Assembly (NCBI GenBank): GCA_022478985.1
Contig: JAKSZP010005576.1
Location: forward strand, 41,208-105,207
Reading direction: 5' to 3'
Source of the DNA: Massospora cicadina
Lineage: Eukaryota > Entomophthoromycota > Entomophthoromycetes > Entomophthorales > Entomophthoraceae
Length of the DNA: 64,000 nt
Position numbers and translations under genes: made by a program. Shown here in pieces: positions 34,200 to 45,968 of this stretch. The notes below the pieces were generated by a model, which did not search any database, was not told the DNA's origin, and saw only the letters and a program-made list of their open reading frames with translations. Each line of letters begins with the position of its first letter. Position 1 is the stretch's first letter.

Positions 34200-35480
34200 T
34201 AGTCATGACAGTCCATTGGCTGGTTGGTGCATCATTCAGCTCAGATCTACAATTGAAAAGTCAAAATTCTGGAGTTTGAGCACCTAACATGCCAGCCATC
34301 CATCCGGATCCTTCATCTGCTGAAACCAGCGTTAATAGGCATGGTCTGTAATCAATTCAAAATGATACACATACAGAAAAGAGCGGATTTGCTTAATGGC
34401 AAGCAAGATTGCTAAACATTTCAGCTCAGTGACACTGTAATTCCTCTCAGACAAATTATCGTTTTATTAAAAAGGCTTTAAGATGTTCAACTTGATTAGC
34501 ATCAAGCTGTGCCAGAATGGCCCAACAGCCACATCACTGGCAACAGTGAAAAAGATAAATGGTTTATTAAATTTGGGGTGGACAACACCAGAGTGGTGGT
34601 GAGCGCATTCCTTAGGATGTTAAAAGATTGTTGCTGAAATTCTTCCAATTTTGAATGGATCTCCTTGTGGAGCAGATATGTCAAGGATTTGGTGAGCTTT
34701 GCAAAGCGGGGGAAATTGTCAGTAAAAGCCAACCACCCTGATTAAACCTGAATATCACGTTAACTGGATGGTTGAGTCATCCTCTCAATTGTGACCACTT
34801 TGTCCAGAAGTGGCAAAATTTCTTCCCAGGTAACTTTGTGGCTGAGGAAGACCATTTTAGTTTAAAAAATGGCATTTGGTAGGTTTTAACTTCAGCGACA
34901 CAGAGTGGAGGTGGTTAAACCCCTCCATCAGGTGAGCAAGGTGTTGGTCAAAGGTTCAGGAGATCACAGTCACATCATCAAAATAAACTAGCATACTTGA
35001 CATCCTCAAGTCCCATAACTGGCCATCCATCACCCTCTGTAATGTAGCCTGGGCATTGCATAGTCCTTGTGGCATTCATGTTAGTTTAAACAAATCCCTC
35101 ACTTTCTATTTGGGCGCATTTTTCTGATCCTTTAACACAAGCTCGATCTGCCAGTAACCACTAGCAAGATTCATTGCAGAGAAGAATTAGGCCACAGCTA
35201 GGAGAAGAAGAAAATTATCTTTACTGGGTAGCAGATAGCTATCCTTTTGCAAAAGGCATTTAACTGCTGGTAATTCATTACCGCCAATGCCCCGTCCTTA
35301 ATCCATATAATTAACAATGGGGAGGCCATGGGACTTTGTGAGGGTTAGAGTAATTCAGCGTCCAGGAGTTGCTTAAGATCATTTTTCACTTAGGCTTCTT
35401 TGACCTTAGATTTTGGTAGAGTAAAAGTGTGGATTGGTGATGCATCACAAATAAGCATTCTATTCTATACCCCTTTCATC
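34200..35480 (-). pseudogene. Gypsy-3 RNase H and reverse transcriptase remnant
   Basis: RT and RNase H pieces lie on the minus strand. The active-site strand reads MLVYFDDVTVI near 34970-35000, so the YFDD box is intact in sequence. The FPRFAKLTKSLTYLLHKE segment (34502-34732) is the RT/RNase H connection. Other parts are broken by stops. Confidence 0.75.
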
Positions 35481-36133
35481 ATTCCAAAGTAATCTGAACC
35501 TTTTAAGTTTATGTCAGCATACTCCTCTATCAACGCATCCGCTTTATTGATGCTCTGAGGTGAATTATCACCTATTTTCACTTTGACATGGACTCTAGTA
35601 GTGTCCTTATCATTCTCTAGATTATCCAGATTCCTGAACCTTTGAATGGATTAAACTTGATCAGCGGGTAGGGTTTAAAGATATGCAACAGGTTGGTTTT
35701 GAGTTATTTTCATAAGTTGGAAAGTGTAATTGGCCATCAATATAGTTAAGGGCCCCTGATAGACAGGGACCAACACCCCTGGAGAGATAGGAGGCTCACG
35801 AATGGCCAGGTTAGGGTCTCCTTAAATTTCTAACAAATGTTCTGGCAGAATCTTAACTTGAATTCTTATGTACACCAGTATTTGTGATTTTGGGGGTATA
35901 ATGACTTATTTGTTGGAGTAAACGGTCATTCCTTCTGAGCCTGCGCACTGGAAGAGGGTCATTTTAGTCTTAGGTTTAGCCACTCAATACTATAGCCCTT
36001 CAATGCAGTCCAGATGCTCTGATAGACAGCTCTTAGTTTTCCATTTCCCTTTATCTTTATCAGTAGTTTTAACCATTAATGGGATTCAATAACCTAGGTA
36101 GAAAAACACAAATCCTTATGACTGATCTTGGTA

Positions 36134-36385
36134 TCAAATTTTAGAACTGACTTGGGTGCCTATAAGGAGGTCATAACTTTCATTCTCTAGTACCACTACC
36201 AAGGTCATTACCACCAGTGATTCAAACTGAAGTGGCAGGACAGAGTAAGCATTCAGTGAATAGGTTCTCTGGGGCCCCATCGTTCCATACTCCACAGTGT
36301 TATTTAGATCATGTGCAACTTTTATCCTCTTCGCCAGTAGAGAGGAAATGATATTAACTGGCGATCCATTATCAACTATGGCCAC
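36134..36385 (-). pseudogene. Gypsy-3 aspartic protease region
   Basis: The 83-residue open piece reads MAIVDNGSPVNIISS, then YSVLPLQFES and YDLLIGTQV, matching the Gypsy-1 and Gypsy-4 proteases. The active-site triad here is D-N-G. Confidence 0.78.
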
Positions 36386-36399
36386 AATTTTAATATTAT

Positions 36400-37769
36400 G
36401 GACAACTATTTGACACGGGCAACTTCAGTGACGAAATGGGGAATTGATTATATGAAATTTCCTGGTAGAAATGGTCCAGGAGGAGAGAGTAGGATGAATT
36501 TAGACATCTATTTAACATTATCAAATTGGAGACATCCACCATGTCAGGTGGGGGTAGGGAGCAACAGCTAGTTCAGGAAACAACAGTGGACTTGAGATGA
36601 GGCACAGCGTCATCAGCAGTAGGCGCCTCGCACCCTTAGCTGACTCTGCTTTTCCTGTCTCTTCAGCATTTTCTTCTACCATGTAGCCTCCTGATGCCCA
36701 AAGTACCCACAATTTGAGCATGGGACATGGTGGGGTTTATATCTCTGGAGAGGTCCTACTGCATTAATGTGGGGCTGGTTCCCCTTGTAAGGTGTTTGGT
36801 ACACTCTGGCTCAGACAACTCAATGATGGTTTCTTGATATCAAAATTATACTGGAATATCTTTTTTGCGTTCAGAGATGTAGCTCAGGAGTCTCAATATG
36901 CTGATTTTCAGAGAGGACGGTGGTGGCATCGTCCATGTTAACTTGATCACAGAATGTGAAGGCTTGATCTACATGATTATACTGTTCAGTCAACTTGAAT
37001 TTTGTTTTTCCATGTTTAGGGTCGATCTTCCTGAATGCATGTTTATGATTGGACAGGGATATGTTACTCCCAAAATCCTTATTAAGATTTTTTCTTTACT
37101 CTTCACAAGTAGCACACTCCTTAATGTATGGCATTATGATCTCTTGGGACTTACAGTCAAGACATACTTGCATGTGCTGGTAACTCTGACAATCTTTCTC
37201 ATGCTCCATTGCGTTATCATACACATAGAGTTAGTATTGAATGAGTTCATTCACTAGCATGTACTTTTCTATAAAGTATGGTTAAAATATCCAACAGGGT
37301 CGGAAAGAACATGGATAGCTGGATGAGGAGACTGGGCAGTCACAGTTAGCTCCGTGGTTCCTAGGTCAGTTTTGGAATGTCCTTGTCAACCTGACAGCGG
37401 AATTCATCAAGATTGTCCTGAAGGGTGGTGTAGCAAGTGTTGACATGGTAAAGTGAGGCTTTTGTATCTATGATTTAGCAGAGACTTTAAAACTTGGCAG
37501 ACTCACTCGCCACTTTGGCATAAAAGAAAACAACTTCTTTATATAAAAATCTTCATCAGGTCCTCATCAAGAAAATCCCCTTCGTCACTAATCCAGACTC
37601 CTGGGCCACCTTAAGCAGCTATTTTTGAGGGTGCTAATTCTAGCTTGTTTTTTTCAACTTAGATGGTTTATTAATCAAACGCATATCCTCCTCCATTGTG
37701 GTAGGGCTGCAGTTGCTGGGCTTATTTAAGTGGAAATATGTCTTTACCAGGTGGCCTCAGAAGGTACAT
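36400..37769 (-). pseudogene. Gypsy-3 gag region, degenerate
   Basis: By position between protease and 5' LTR this is gag. A CCHC knuckle-like segment can be suspected near 36680-36720 (plus-strand GTAGCCTCCTGATGCCC...), but frames are too broken to confirm it. Plus-strand open frames here (for example 36898-37257) show no similarity and are treated as chance. Confidence 0.5.
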
Positions 37770-38403
37770 GGCAGAAGCACCATGTTGAGTTTTTTATAAA
37801 TACAAAGGCTGAGCCCTTTGAGGCTACGCAATTATTAGTTGCTGGTAGCATTAACCAAATCACATAGTAGACTTTTTCTCTAGGGTAAATCTCATAACGG
37901 AGAAGTAGCTTCCAGCAAAGCAAGTTTATGCTATTAGGACGGCAAAATCTCGAGTTTTGACCAGGAAAAATTTAAACAATAGTAAGAATCCTTTTATATT
38001 GATATTTAGGTTATTTGTAGGATTTAGTCAAGGGTAAGGATCTCGTCAAATATGATGACATCCAGAGCAAAATGGCATAATGCAAAGGATTCAGTTGGGC
38101 ACATTTGTTCCCAATTGGTCCGGCAGATTTAGATGACCCCATCTGGTAAGTCTTTAAGAAATTGCATCGGAGGATTTGGGATAGGTTTGAGCTTTTGGTG
38201 GCTCATCTTGGGATTCATCACTCATGGTGATACTAGCTGCTTCCACATTATCAGTACTCCCTTGAGCGTATCATACTTAATTTGCCATTCAGATTTCTTT
38301 TTAGTAGCCCAGTTCATATTACTTCCAACAGTCTCCAATGCTATGCAAAGCCTATCAGGTTATATGGTAGTTAAACTCCATTAAGCCCGATTTGTATATA
38401 ACA
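37770..38403 (-). repeat. Gypsy-3 primer-binding site and 5' LTR
   Basis: 37770-37782 reads TGGTGCTTCTGCC on the element strand, directly beside the LTR start at 37783. It differs from the TGGTGCTCACTA site of the other gypsy elements. The LTR pairs with 32407-33149, and its right end (TATATAACA) is approximate. Confidence 0.65.
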
Positions 38404-38606
38404 ACTCCCTCCATTTGTCAACAGGGGTGTTCCCTATGTTTGCTAATTTAAGATACAACTCTGCTTTTACCATTATACCTCAAACGCCAAGTAATATCCC
38501 AGAAGAGGAGACCTTCATCACCCGCATCACAAAGGTCAACCAACAAGTCCAGAACCAAAAGTATGAATCAACAAATGGCACCTATCAGTTTTCAGATAAA
38601 AAGTGA
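38404..38606 (+). pseudogene. Gypsy-2 integrase core, second part
   Basis: The open piece reads STGVFPMFANLRYNSAF, TIIPQTPS, EEETFITRITKVNQQVQ. This is the region after the integrase catalytic core in chromoviruses and continues the protein interrupted at 32406. Confidence 0.78.
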
Positions 38607-38839
38607 CGCAAGGCACCTTAATATTAAGAAGGAATTTTGGTAAGGATGGACATAGGAATCTGCAATTCAAGGTGCCATGTGTAAGTTTAATTGAAACTTG
38701 CAAGTCCCTTCACCATTTCTCAGGTGCTGAACGACTGATTCTTCCATATGTATCTGCCCTCTCACTATAAAGATTCATAATTCTTTTCACGCCTCCTCCC
38801 TATCACGTTTAAAAGACATACGCCCATGGAGGTAGAGCC

Positions 38840-38963
38840 ATCATGGTAGAAGCTGCACTGGAGTTTAAAGTGGAGCAGTTTTTGAACTCATGAAGAGTCA
38901 TGCTCAGTTTGAATTAACTAGTATCCTGGAAGGGGTTCCCATCTTAAGAAGATAGGTGGTAAC
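38840..38963 (+). pseudogene. Gypsy-2 chromodomain remnant
   Basis: The translation reads VEAALEFKVEQFLNS, then after stops LVSWKGFPS and EDRW. This is the pattern of a chromodomain (x-E-x-E-V-E-x-I-L-x-S ... L-V-x-W-K-G-x-P ... D-x-W-E) at the integrase C-terminus, as in chromoviruses, where it guides integration to marked chromatin. Three in-frame stops show decay. Confidence 0.72.
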
Positions 38964-39030
38964 TTTCTAATTATTGTAAGGATTCTCAGGAGTTGATTTA
39001 CTAGTTTAAAAATGTCAATAGCAAGGCACA

Positions 39031-39035
39031 ATCAC
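39031..39035. repeat. Gypsy-4 target-site duplication, left
   Basis: ATCAC is here and at 46454-46458, exactly flanking the LTRs. Confidence 0.85.
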
Positions 39036-39515
39036 TGTCAGGAAGTTGATATGACTGGACAATATGCTACCCATACCGGTAGATTGGAGGGGTAATTGAG
39101 ACAAGTCTTGAGATTTATGTAAAAGGGTATACAAATTATAATCGATCAAAATGACAACCATTTGGCGAATTGAGGGGAATTATGCTGAGATTCAATATGA
39201 ACAAGAGCTTCTAGAAAAGGGAAGATGAATAGAAGACTACTAAGCTGAGGATACATCCAGCTTGGGAGACCGAGATATAAAGAGTCACAAGGAGGATTGA
39301 AAGGGTAGGTTTTTTCCCGAGTGATTGAATAATTGCATATAAGTCTGAGATTTATATTAATTAAAGGTTGAAATAAGGGGCAATAGCTCCATATATAGTT
39401 TATCAAGTTTATTAGAAATTTGGTAATCTTCGTATTGTCTGATTTGGTTGCTCAGTGGCTAATACCCTGTGCAAACTGATTCTGCGGAATCAAGCCTATA
39501 CACTGATAATTAACA
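39036..39515 (+). repeat. Gypsy-4 5' LTR
   Basis: TGTCAGGAAG...AATTAACA. Compared with the 3' LTR, most differences are transitions and many are TG against CA at the same dinucleotide. The CAGTGGCTAATACCCTGTGC block is shared with solo LTR S1. Confidence 0.93.
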
Positions 39516-39533
39516 GTGGTGCTCACTACAGGA
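39516..39533 (+). promoter_or_regulatory. Gypsy-4 primer-binding site
   Basis: GTGGTGCTCACTACAGG directly follows the 5' LTR and matches the sites of Gypsy-1 and Gypsy-5. Confidence 0.75.
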
Positions 39534-39673
39534 GGCCACTGGTCAACTGTAGTTTTTAGCAATAGGATACAATGATGAGACCTCATTCATTATGACATAA
39601 TTTGATCAGATTCTGTGCGCGGTATGCTGAAGAAGCATGAGAGGCACCTAACAATGAACTGACATTATTTACT

Positions 39674-41530
39674 GTGACTGAACTAGGGGATGATGATGTT
39701 ATGATCAATCTGAAATTAGAGAATTGCCCTGAGCTGATGACCAACCAACAAGGACGCTCCACTAATGTGACTCCTCAGCAGCTGAGGGATATTATGGAGT
39801 CGCTGTTGCATGGATATTGCCTATACAAAGATGAGGCTGGGGGAAACTCCCCGAGTTTATTTTATAAACAACCAGACCAAGAAACTTGCTACGCCCTGTA
39901 CATGTCTTATTTGGATGTGACTACAATGGGGTTGGATCGCCGCTTTGGTATCCACGGAATCAAGGAATATCTAGTCACCTATGTGCATTCATTGATTCGC
40001 CAGCTACTGCGTGTGCTGGCTCACCACAATATAGAAATTAAAGATGTATTATGGTGCACTTGAGCACAGCAAAACAATACTTGCCTCCTGCTTGACTGCC
40101 TAAATCATTCATTTTGGAGGTACAGGGGGCGCTGGTACAGATGAACCATTGTGTTGGGGATGTCTGCTGTTGATTGGACATTTTGGTACCACAGTTAAAT
40201 TTTAGAATTACCTCCAGTAATAAGAGAACTGCTGGATCAGCATGGCCTATTGGCAGAGTGCATTCAGGACGTAATGACATTGGAGAATAATACTGAGCAT
40301 TTTATGATGGAGCTAGCCAAATGGGTAGAGGCTCTTAAAGCCATGATTGCTCAGCTTAAGGAAAAAATGACACTAATGGAACGGCAAGTGGCAGACCAAG
40401 TCAGATCTTTATTGGCTGAATTAATTCAACTTTGTATCAGATGAATTACCCACCAAATGGCAGATAAAGCGCTTATCCTTTAGTCAATGTCTCCCAAATA
40501 TCTCCAGCTTATTTGTTGGGTTACACAACTGGAATTTGTTAGTCAGGCTGAGTGCTGACGAGTCTTCCCTCTACCAATCAGTGAGACAAGAGAGTATGTG
40601 AACATGCAAGGGCGCCTTGATACCCTTTGACAGGCCAACGAGGAATTGATATGGGAACAAGCCTCCCTCTTTAACTAAATAAACGACGCCAATCAACAAG
40701 TGGATAATGCTAGCCAGCAGCACACCCACCTGAAAACATAATCGAAGATGTCCTCTCACAATTACAAGCTGTGGAGAAGAAACTGAACGTTGAGAAGGAA
40801 TTTCGCCTGGAGTTGCAACTTCAGTATGAAACGCTGTAACAGGGATTATAGGATGGACAGTGTAGATGCTATTCAGTTAAAGCGGAGCAGTTGATAAATG
40901 AACATTTTGTGGGGCATGTCGGAGCTGGGGGAAGTGGGCAATTTAGTGGCAATTTGGGGGAAGAATGCTATGGATCAGCAACTGAATATCCCTGAGCATT
41001 ACAATGGACCCTTCATACACATTACTTCTTCTGAGTCCTTTTCAACAGATTTGAATCCATCTGGCTGGCTGTATGATAACACACAAAGGGATGGTTCCCA
41101 TAGTCGCTCCAAAACCAATTCTCCTGCTCCTTGCAGAAGGAACCTGGAGCAAGGCGAAGTCGTTTGAATCAAAAAATTACCTCCTTTCTGTCGTGATGGA
41201 GATCTACATGGTTACTTTAAGCGTATTGAATTTGCAGTGGAAGGGGCTACTAATCAATGGAAAGCTAAACTGTTGCTGTCTACTCTAGATTTGGAAAGCG
41301 CTGATCAAGTTACCTGCTATCTTCAAAGTAGCTCAGTATCCTATGAAGAATTTAAAGCGATTGTTCTACAGCTGTTTGGGAGCGCTACCAAGATGGCCAA
41401 ATAGAAAGCTGACTTTATGACTATACCAATTCACCGAAATGAGACCCTGTTAGGATTTTCTGAGCGTTTTTTGGCAGTTGCACATGTCCTACTTGAAGCT
41501 AACATTTTATTCGCCGAGGATGATGTATAG
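39674..41530 (+). pseudogene. Gypsy-4 gag remnant
   Basis: It opens with a 129-residue N-terminal piece (MTELGDDDVMINLKLENC). A heptad-rich segment follows at 40250-40444 (KWVEALKAMIAQLKEKM). The retrotransposon-gag core is at about 41190-41530 (GYFKRIEFAVEGATNQWKAK, then SYEEFKAIVLQLFG and LGFSERFLAVAHV). Gag would form the particle. Frameshifts separate the pieces, and I saw no zinc knuckle. Confidence 0.8.
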
Positions 41531-42419
41531 CAATGATATTGGCTGTCAAACCACATCAGGAACTATATAGCGCTATGTCTCATGTGTTGGATGGAGATGC
41601 CAGACTTTTCCAAATCATGAACACCTTATGTCGACTCTCCACCACAATCAGTACCTGCAACATAGCCAAAAAACCTTTGCTGTCTCCGCTCCAAACTCTT
41701 CAGGATATGGGCCACAGCGACTGGGTTGTCAGCCGCAGGGACGTATTCATCCCTCATACAAGACAGTGGACCCCTTTCAGCCCATGTACGCTTTGCCAGT
41801 TCATCCATGACCTTGGAACCATACTGGCAACTTCTGAACTGGTCCTTCCACCACAAGCTATATACATGAACCTTTTATGAACACTTGCTTCCATGCGGAC
41901 AAAGAGGGCATCTTGCGGGTAATTGCCCTTGAAAACCACAAGTGTATGCAATGCCAACTGAGAAAATTGAGCAGGGAAAAGCTCGAGTGGAGTAGAGATG
42001 GGACTCTCTACCTCTGCTAAGTCCATTTCACTCTTCCATAGAAATTCCTAAATGACTTTTTGGGTAAAATTTGAACCTCAATCAGATGATTTGTTATACC
42101 AGAAACTTCCATCTGATACCACTGCTTCCACTTCAGAGAGTAAAAGTTCACCCCAGAGCCCCAAGTTCTGCCAGGATGTGCAGAAGCCATATGCGTGGCA
42201 GATCCTGGAACAGACTGGCACCAGCAACGTGGATCCCTCAACGAACGTTGCCTCTTTAGTAGGTGTTAATGTAGCCATTCTGGTGGAGAAAATCGCTAGT
42301 GAGTATCTTCAGGTCAGCAAGTGATTTTTCTCTTTTTTAAGTAACACAAAGCCCTTGGACTTACATGTATTAAACACTGATGGTTCTTCTTACTTGTAAT
42401 GTACTTACTGCAATATTTT

Positions 42420-42760
42420 CATTCAAAACAAAAAAATCCGCGCTATCATAGACATGGGAGCCCCTATGAACATACTCTCTACCCAGTCTGTGGCTAAACT
42501 TCTTTTGAAACTGGATGTGGACCATCAAGTAGTATACGAGACCATGGGAATGCATAGCACTGTGTCTGAAGGAGCATATAGTGCGTTGCCTTTACAATTT
42601 GGGTCATTCTAGGCTTCTGCTCCAGCGGTGGTTTTTCCAAATAACAACTATGACATGTTAATCAGCGCAGCATTTATGAGGAAATTTGGTGTTGTGATAA
42701 ATATGGCGGAGGAAACTCATACTATTTTAGGCCAACAGATCCTCGTATTTTACCTATTGT
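42420..42760 (+). pseudogene. Gypsy-4 aspartic protease region
   Basis: The reading frame contains RAIIDMGAPMNILSTQS (active-site Asp near 42451), then AYSALPLQFGSF, a stop, and YDMLISAAFMRKFG. It is collinear with the Gypsy-1 and Gypsy-3 proteases. The triad D-M-G replaces the usual D-T/S-G. Confidence 0.78.
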
Positions 42761-43097
42761 GGAATCCCAAATGGATACAGTCCACTCTAGTCAAATCAAT
42801 CTAGTGTACAGCGACAGAGTGATTCCTGTTTGTTATTGATGACTTAGGCGGCGGACCTGGACCCTCCCCAACCAGATTTATGAGTACAAAGGGATCCCAC
42901 TTTGGGCAGTGAGCGCTTTGAGCCTACCGTCTGGACACCAGTGCATAGTAGGGATTGGGCTTTAAATCAATGTCCCTAAAGGGCTTTATGGAGAAATTAT
43001 GGCGCCTCACCAGCACTTGTGGCTTGAACCACATGTGGCTCTAGGGTTACTGATACCTGTGAATGGAAAGGTGAAAGTGCTGCTAGAGAACGTACAG

Positions 43098-43179
43098 AAG
43101 AAGATAATAATGAACATCGATGAATCCCCCCCTTGGGTTGGGATCATCTAGTACTAAAAAAAAGAAGACAATAATGAAC
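43098..43179 (+). mobile_element. Micro-insertion M3 (46 bp, poly(A)-tailed) in Gypsy-4
   Basis: AAGAAGATAATAATGAAC (43098-43115) is repeated with one change at 43162-43179. The insert 43116-43161 begins ATCGATGAATCCCCC and ends in TTGGGTTGGGATCATC, TAGTACT and a run of A. It is the longest of the three micro-insertions and shares their 3' end. Confidence 0.85.
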
Positions 43180-43406
43180 CAGCGGCACCAAGTGGTGGCT
43201 TACCTACACTTAGTTCCTATAGAGGAAGTTTGCCATATTCATGATTTCAGCTCATAGAAGGATCTCGGACTACCAGCAAGCTCATCATTTGGGTTATTGA
43301 CTGTGGTTCTGCGGGAAGTGCTTGCGGGATTATTGGTGGAACAGCAAGATAAGGCTTTGGCATTATTTGAAAAGTATCAGGATATTTTCGCACATGAGAT
43401 CATGAT

Positions 43407-44720
43407 TTGGGGTGCGCTCAAGGGGTGGTACATTGGATAGATACAGGGGATCACACTCCCATTCAATTGCGACCTATTAGATGTTCAAAAGTGTCAGAAG
43501 AGGTTGTCTCTGACGAGGTGGATAAACTTATTATACAAGGAATGCTAGAGTCATCAAACAGCCCATGGCATCACCTGTGCTCATTGTAAAGAAAAAGGAT
43601 GGCTTGATTCAAGTGGTTATTGACTATCATAAACTCAATAACTTAACAAAGAAGGATTCCTACCCTCTTCCAAGGATTGACGATGCATTAGACCAATTGG
43701 GTGGGGCGAATTATTTTTCCGCCATGGATCTGATATCAGAGTACTGGAAGATCAAATTGCTATCATTGGAATGGGAGAAATGTGCGATCATCACTTTGAG
43801 AGGGTTGTTCCTGCTGACTCGCATGCCACAAGGGTTGTGTAACACCCCAGCTACGTTCCAGCGTGCCATGGATACAATTTTAGGTTATTTAAAGCTTTCC
43901 TGTGTCCTTGTTTACCTCGACGAAATCAATGTGTTCTCATGGATGTTTACAGAGCACCATGCCCACTTGGAACAAGAGTTTCAGCGCCTCGCTGCTGCTA
44001 ATATTTAAAATTAAGCCTCAGAAGTGCCATTTCTTTAAAGAACAATTATTTTACCTCAGGTTTGTCATGTATTCAAATGGGCTTAAACTGCAGCTGGCTA
44101 AAGTAGAAGTGATAAGCAAGATGACCCGCCCAGGTAATAAGCGGGACATTAAGGTGTTTCTGGGGATGGTCGGGTATTACCAATGGTTCATTCCCAATTT
44201 CAGTTGTATTGGGGCCCCGCTTTTTGAGTTGCTAAAGAAAAATGCTTCCTTCAAGTTAACAAAACAATGCCAGAACGCTTTCAATGTGTTGTGAACTGCG
44301 TTAGCAAGTGCACCCATTTTGCAATATCCAAACTTTGACAAATAATTCATAGTGCAAATGGATGCATCCCCCACCACTATATGGGTTTATTATCCCAGAA
44401 GGACAATGATGCTGTGGAGCATCCTGTCATATTCTGTAGTCGAAGCTTGAATTGTCATGAACAAAACTACACTGTGACCAACTAGGAGTTTTTTGCGGTG
44501 ATCTACACTTTTTAAACAGTTTTGGGTGTATTTGCATGGGGTAAGATTCCAAGTAGTGACAGATCACATTTCCTTGCGCTGGCTACAGAATCTGCATGAA
44601 CCGTAAGGATGGCTTTCACGTTGGGCTCTTAAGCTTCAAGCATATGATTTCAAGATTATACACCACCTGGGAGAAAAACATCAAAACTCGGATTGTCTTT
44701 CTCAGATGACAACGGACACT
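43407..44720 (+). pseudogene. Gypsy-4 reverse transcriptase and RNase H
   Basis: RT is the best preserved part of the element. It shows VHWIDTGDHTPIQLRPIR (43407-43589), PVLIVKKKDG, KLNNLTKKDSYPLPRIDDAL and FSAMDLISEYWKIKL (43565-44008), then MPQGLCNTPATFQRAMD. The active site reads VYLDE (about 43910-43924) where YLDD is expected, so one catalytic Asp is Glu. The thumb runs into 44294 in another frame, and RNase H remnants follow to about 44720 (HYTVTN-like and DHISLRWLQN-like segments). Inactive. Confidence 0.88.
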
Positions 44721-45089
44721 ATTACAGCGGATCTAGATGACCTAATGTACGAGAAAATGGTGGCAAACCTATACCAGGATGAGCCGCTGCAGGTGATCAA
44801 GGTATTAGATGGACTCAGGGAGGATACTTTCTTATGTGGGGAAGAACTATATAAGTGAATCGGAGACTTGACGCTGAGTTTCCCTAAACTTTCAGCTAGA
44901 ACCTCAATTTTTATGGATGCTCATTGGGCTGTAGGACATGGAGTATTGTGGAGAACGCTGGAGTTTTGCGACCCCAATACTACTGGGAGAGAATGCATTA
45001 CGATGTATTGGAAATGGTTAGTTTCTTCCATCAGTGTCAAGTGGAAAAGCCTTTCTACAAGAAAACCACATACCAGCTAGTTAAACCCT

Positions 45090-45840
45090 AGTTCGCCTGG
45101 CACACCATCTCCATTGATGTAGTGGGACCTCTGCTGACTAGCACCAATTAATCAAAGTATATAGTTGTTGCCATCAATCATTTGACCCTATGGGTGAAGG
45201 CCAGGGCTATTAGCGACTTGAGCAAGGTCACCACTGCCAAGTTTATTATTGAGTGTGTTATACAGCAACACGGCTGCCCACAGTTCATTCTGACAGATAA
45301 TGGAACCAACTTCACTTTGCATATCCTGCCAAAGTTGAATGATTTGATGGTGATCTGCGGGGTTTTTACCACCCCCTATCATCTGTAATCAAATGGTTTG
45401 GTGGAGTGGGTCAACGGAACACTAGTGAACATACTCCACAAATTGGTAAAGGATCAGCCCTCAGAATGGAGTGCCCTTCTACCTACAGCTGTGTTTGCGT
45501 ATAATATCAGCTATCATTCATCCACTGTTAAGAGCCCGTTTCAACTGCTGTTTGATCAACATCTGGCTCTTCCCGCCTTGCTTTATTTATGTGTAGAGGA
45601 CACTGGTGGTGTGGATCCCCAGTGATATTTGAAGACTCTTATGGATACATTAATCAAGCTGCAAACGGAAGCCTACTCCACCAGTTTGGCCAAGAAGATT
45701 TGCAATCAGGCATCTGATCAGAAGAGATGGAGCGGACTACCGCTGTTCTCTGTGGGGGACCATGTTTTATTCCATGACAAGCACGAATTTGGGCGGAAAA
45801 ACAAGCTCTCCAACATCTGGACTGCCCATTTGAGATAATC
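45090..45840 (+). pseudogene. Gypsy-4 integrase
   Basis: The core reads WHTISIDVVGPLL (first Asp), then FILTDNGTNFTLH (second Asp, 45182-45388) and NGLVEWVNGTLVNILHKL (Glu, 45398-45625), so the D,D-35-E residues are all present. FAYNISYHSS and a C-terminal part reach 45838. Stops after the first and second blocks inactivate it. The 5-bp ATCAC duplication is the footprint of such an enzyme. Confidence 0.87.
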
Positions 45841-45968
45841 AAGAAGACCAGCATGGATGTCTACACTATCAAGGAATCTGCAGGGAGTTGGATTATCAAC
45901 CATTTTATGCAAAGTTCCTCTAAACATATAAATAGTAAGAGCATGTCATCCAGTCAAAGGGGGGGTAA

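Larger units (their letters stand above)
32407..38403 (-). mobile_element. Gypsy-3: LTR element inserted in the Gypsy-2 integrase
   Basis: This minus-strand gypsy element of about 6 kb sits between the two parts of the Gypsy-2 integrase. LTR starts are clear at 32407 (TGACAAGTTTTG) and 37783 (TGTTGAGTTTTT), and the LTRs share a long alignable stretch (GCTGAGCCCTTTGA, GTTGGGCACA, GATTTAGATGACCCC, TGGGATTCAT). LTR ends are less certain (about 33149 and 38403). The possible duplication ATCTC (32402-32406) against AACTC (38403-38407) has one mismatch and would shift the end by a base or two. Gag, protease, RT, RNase H and integrase follow in Ty3/gypsy order. Confidence 0.8.

Noticed and set aside
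36898..37257. 119-codon plus-strand open frame, hydrophobic
   Set aside because: It lies antisense within the gag position of Gypsy-3 and has no matching motif. A chance frame in AT-rich DNA.
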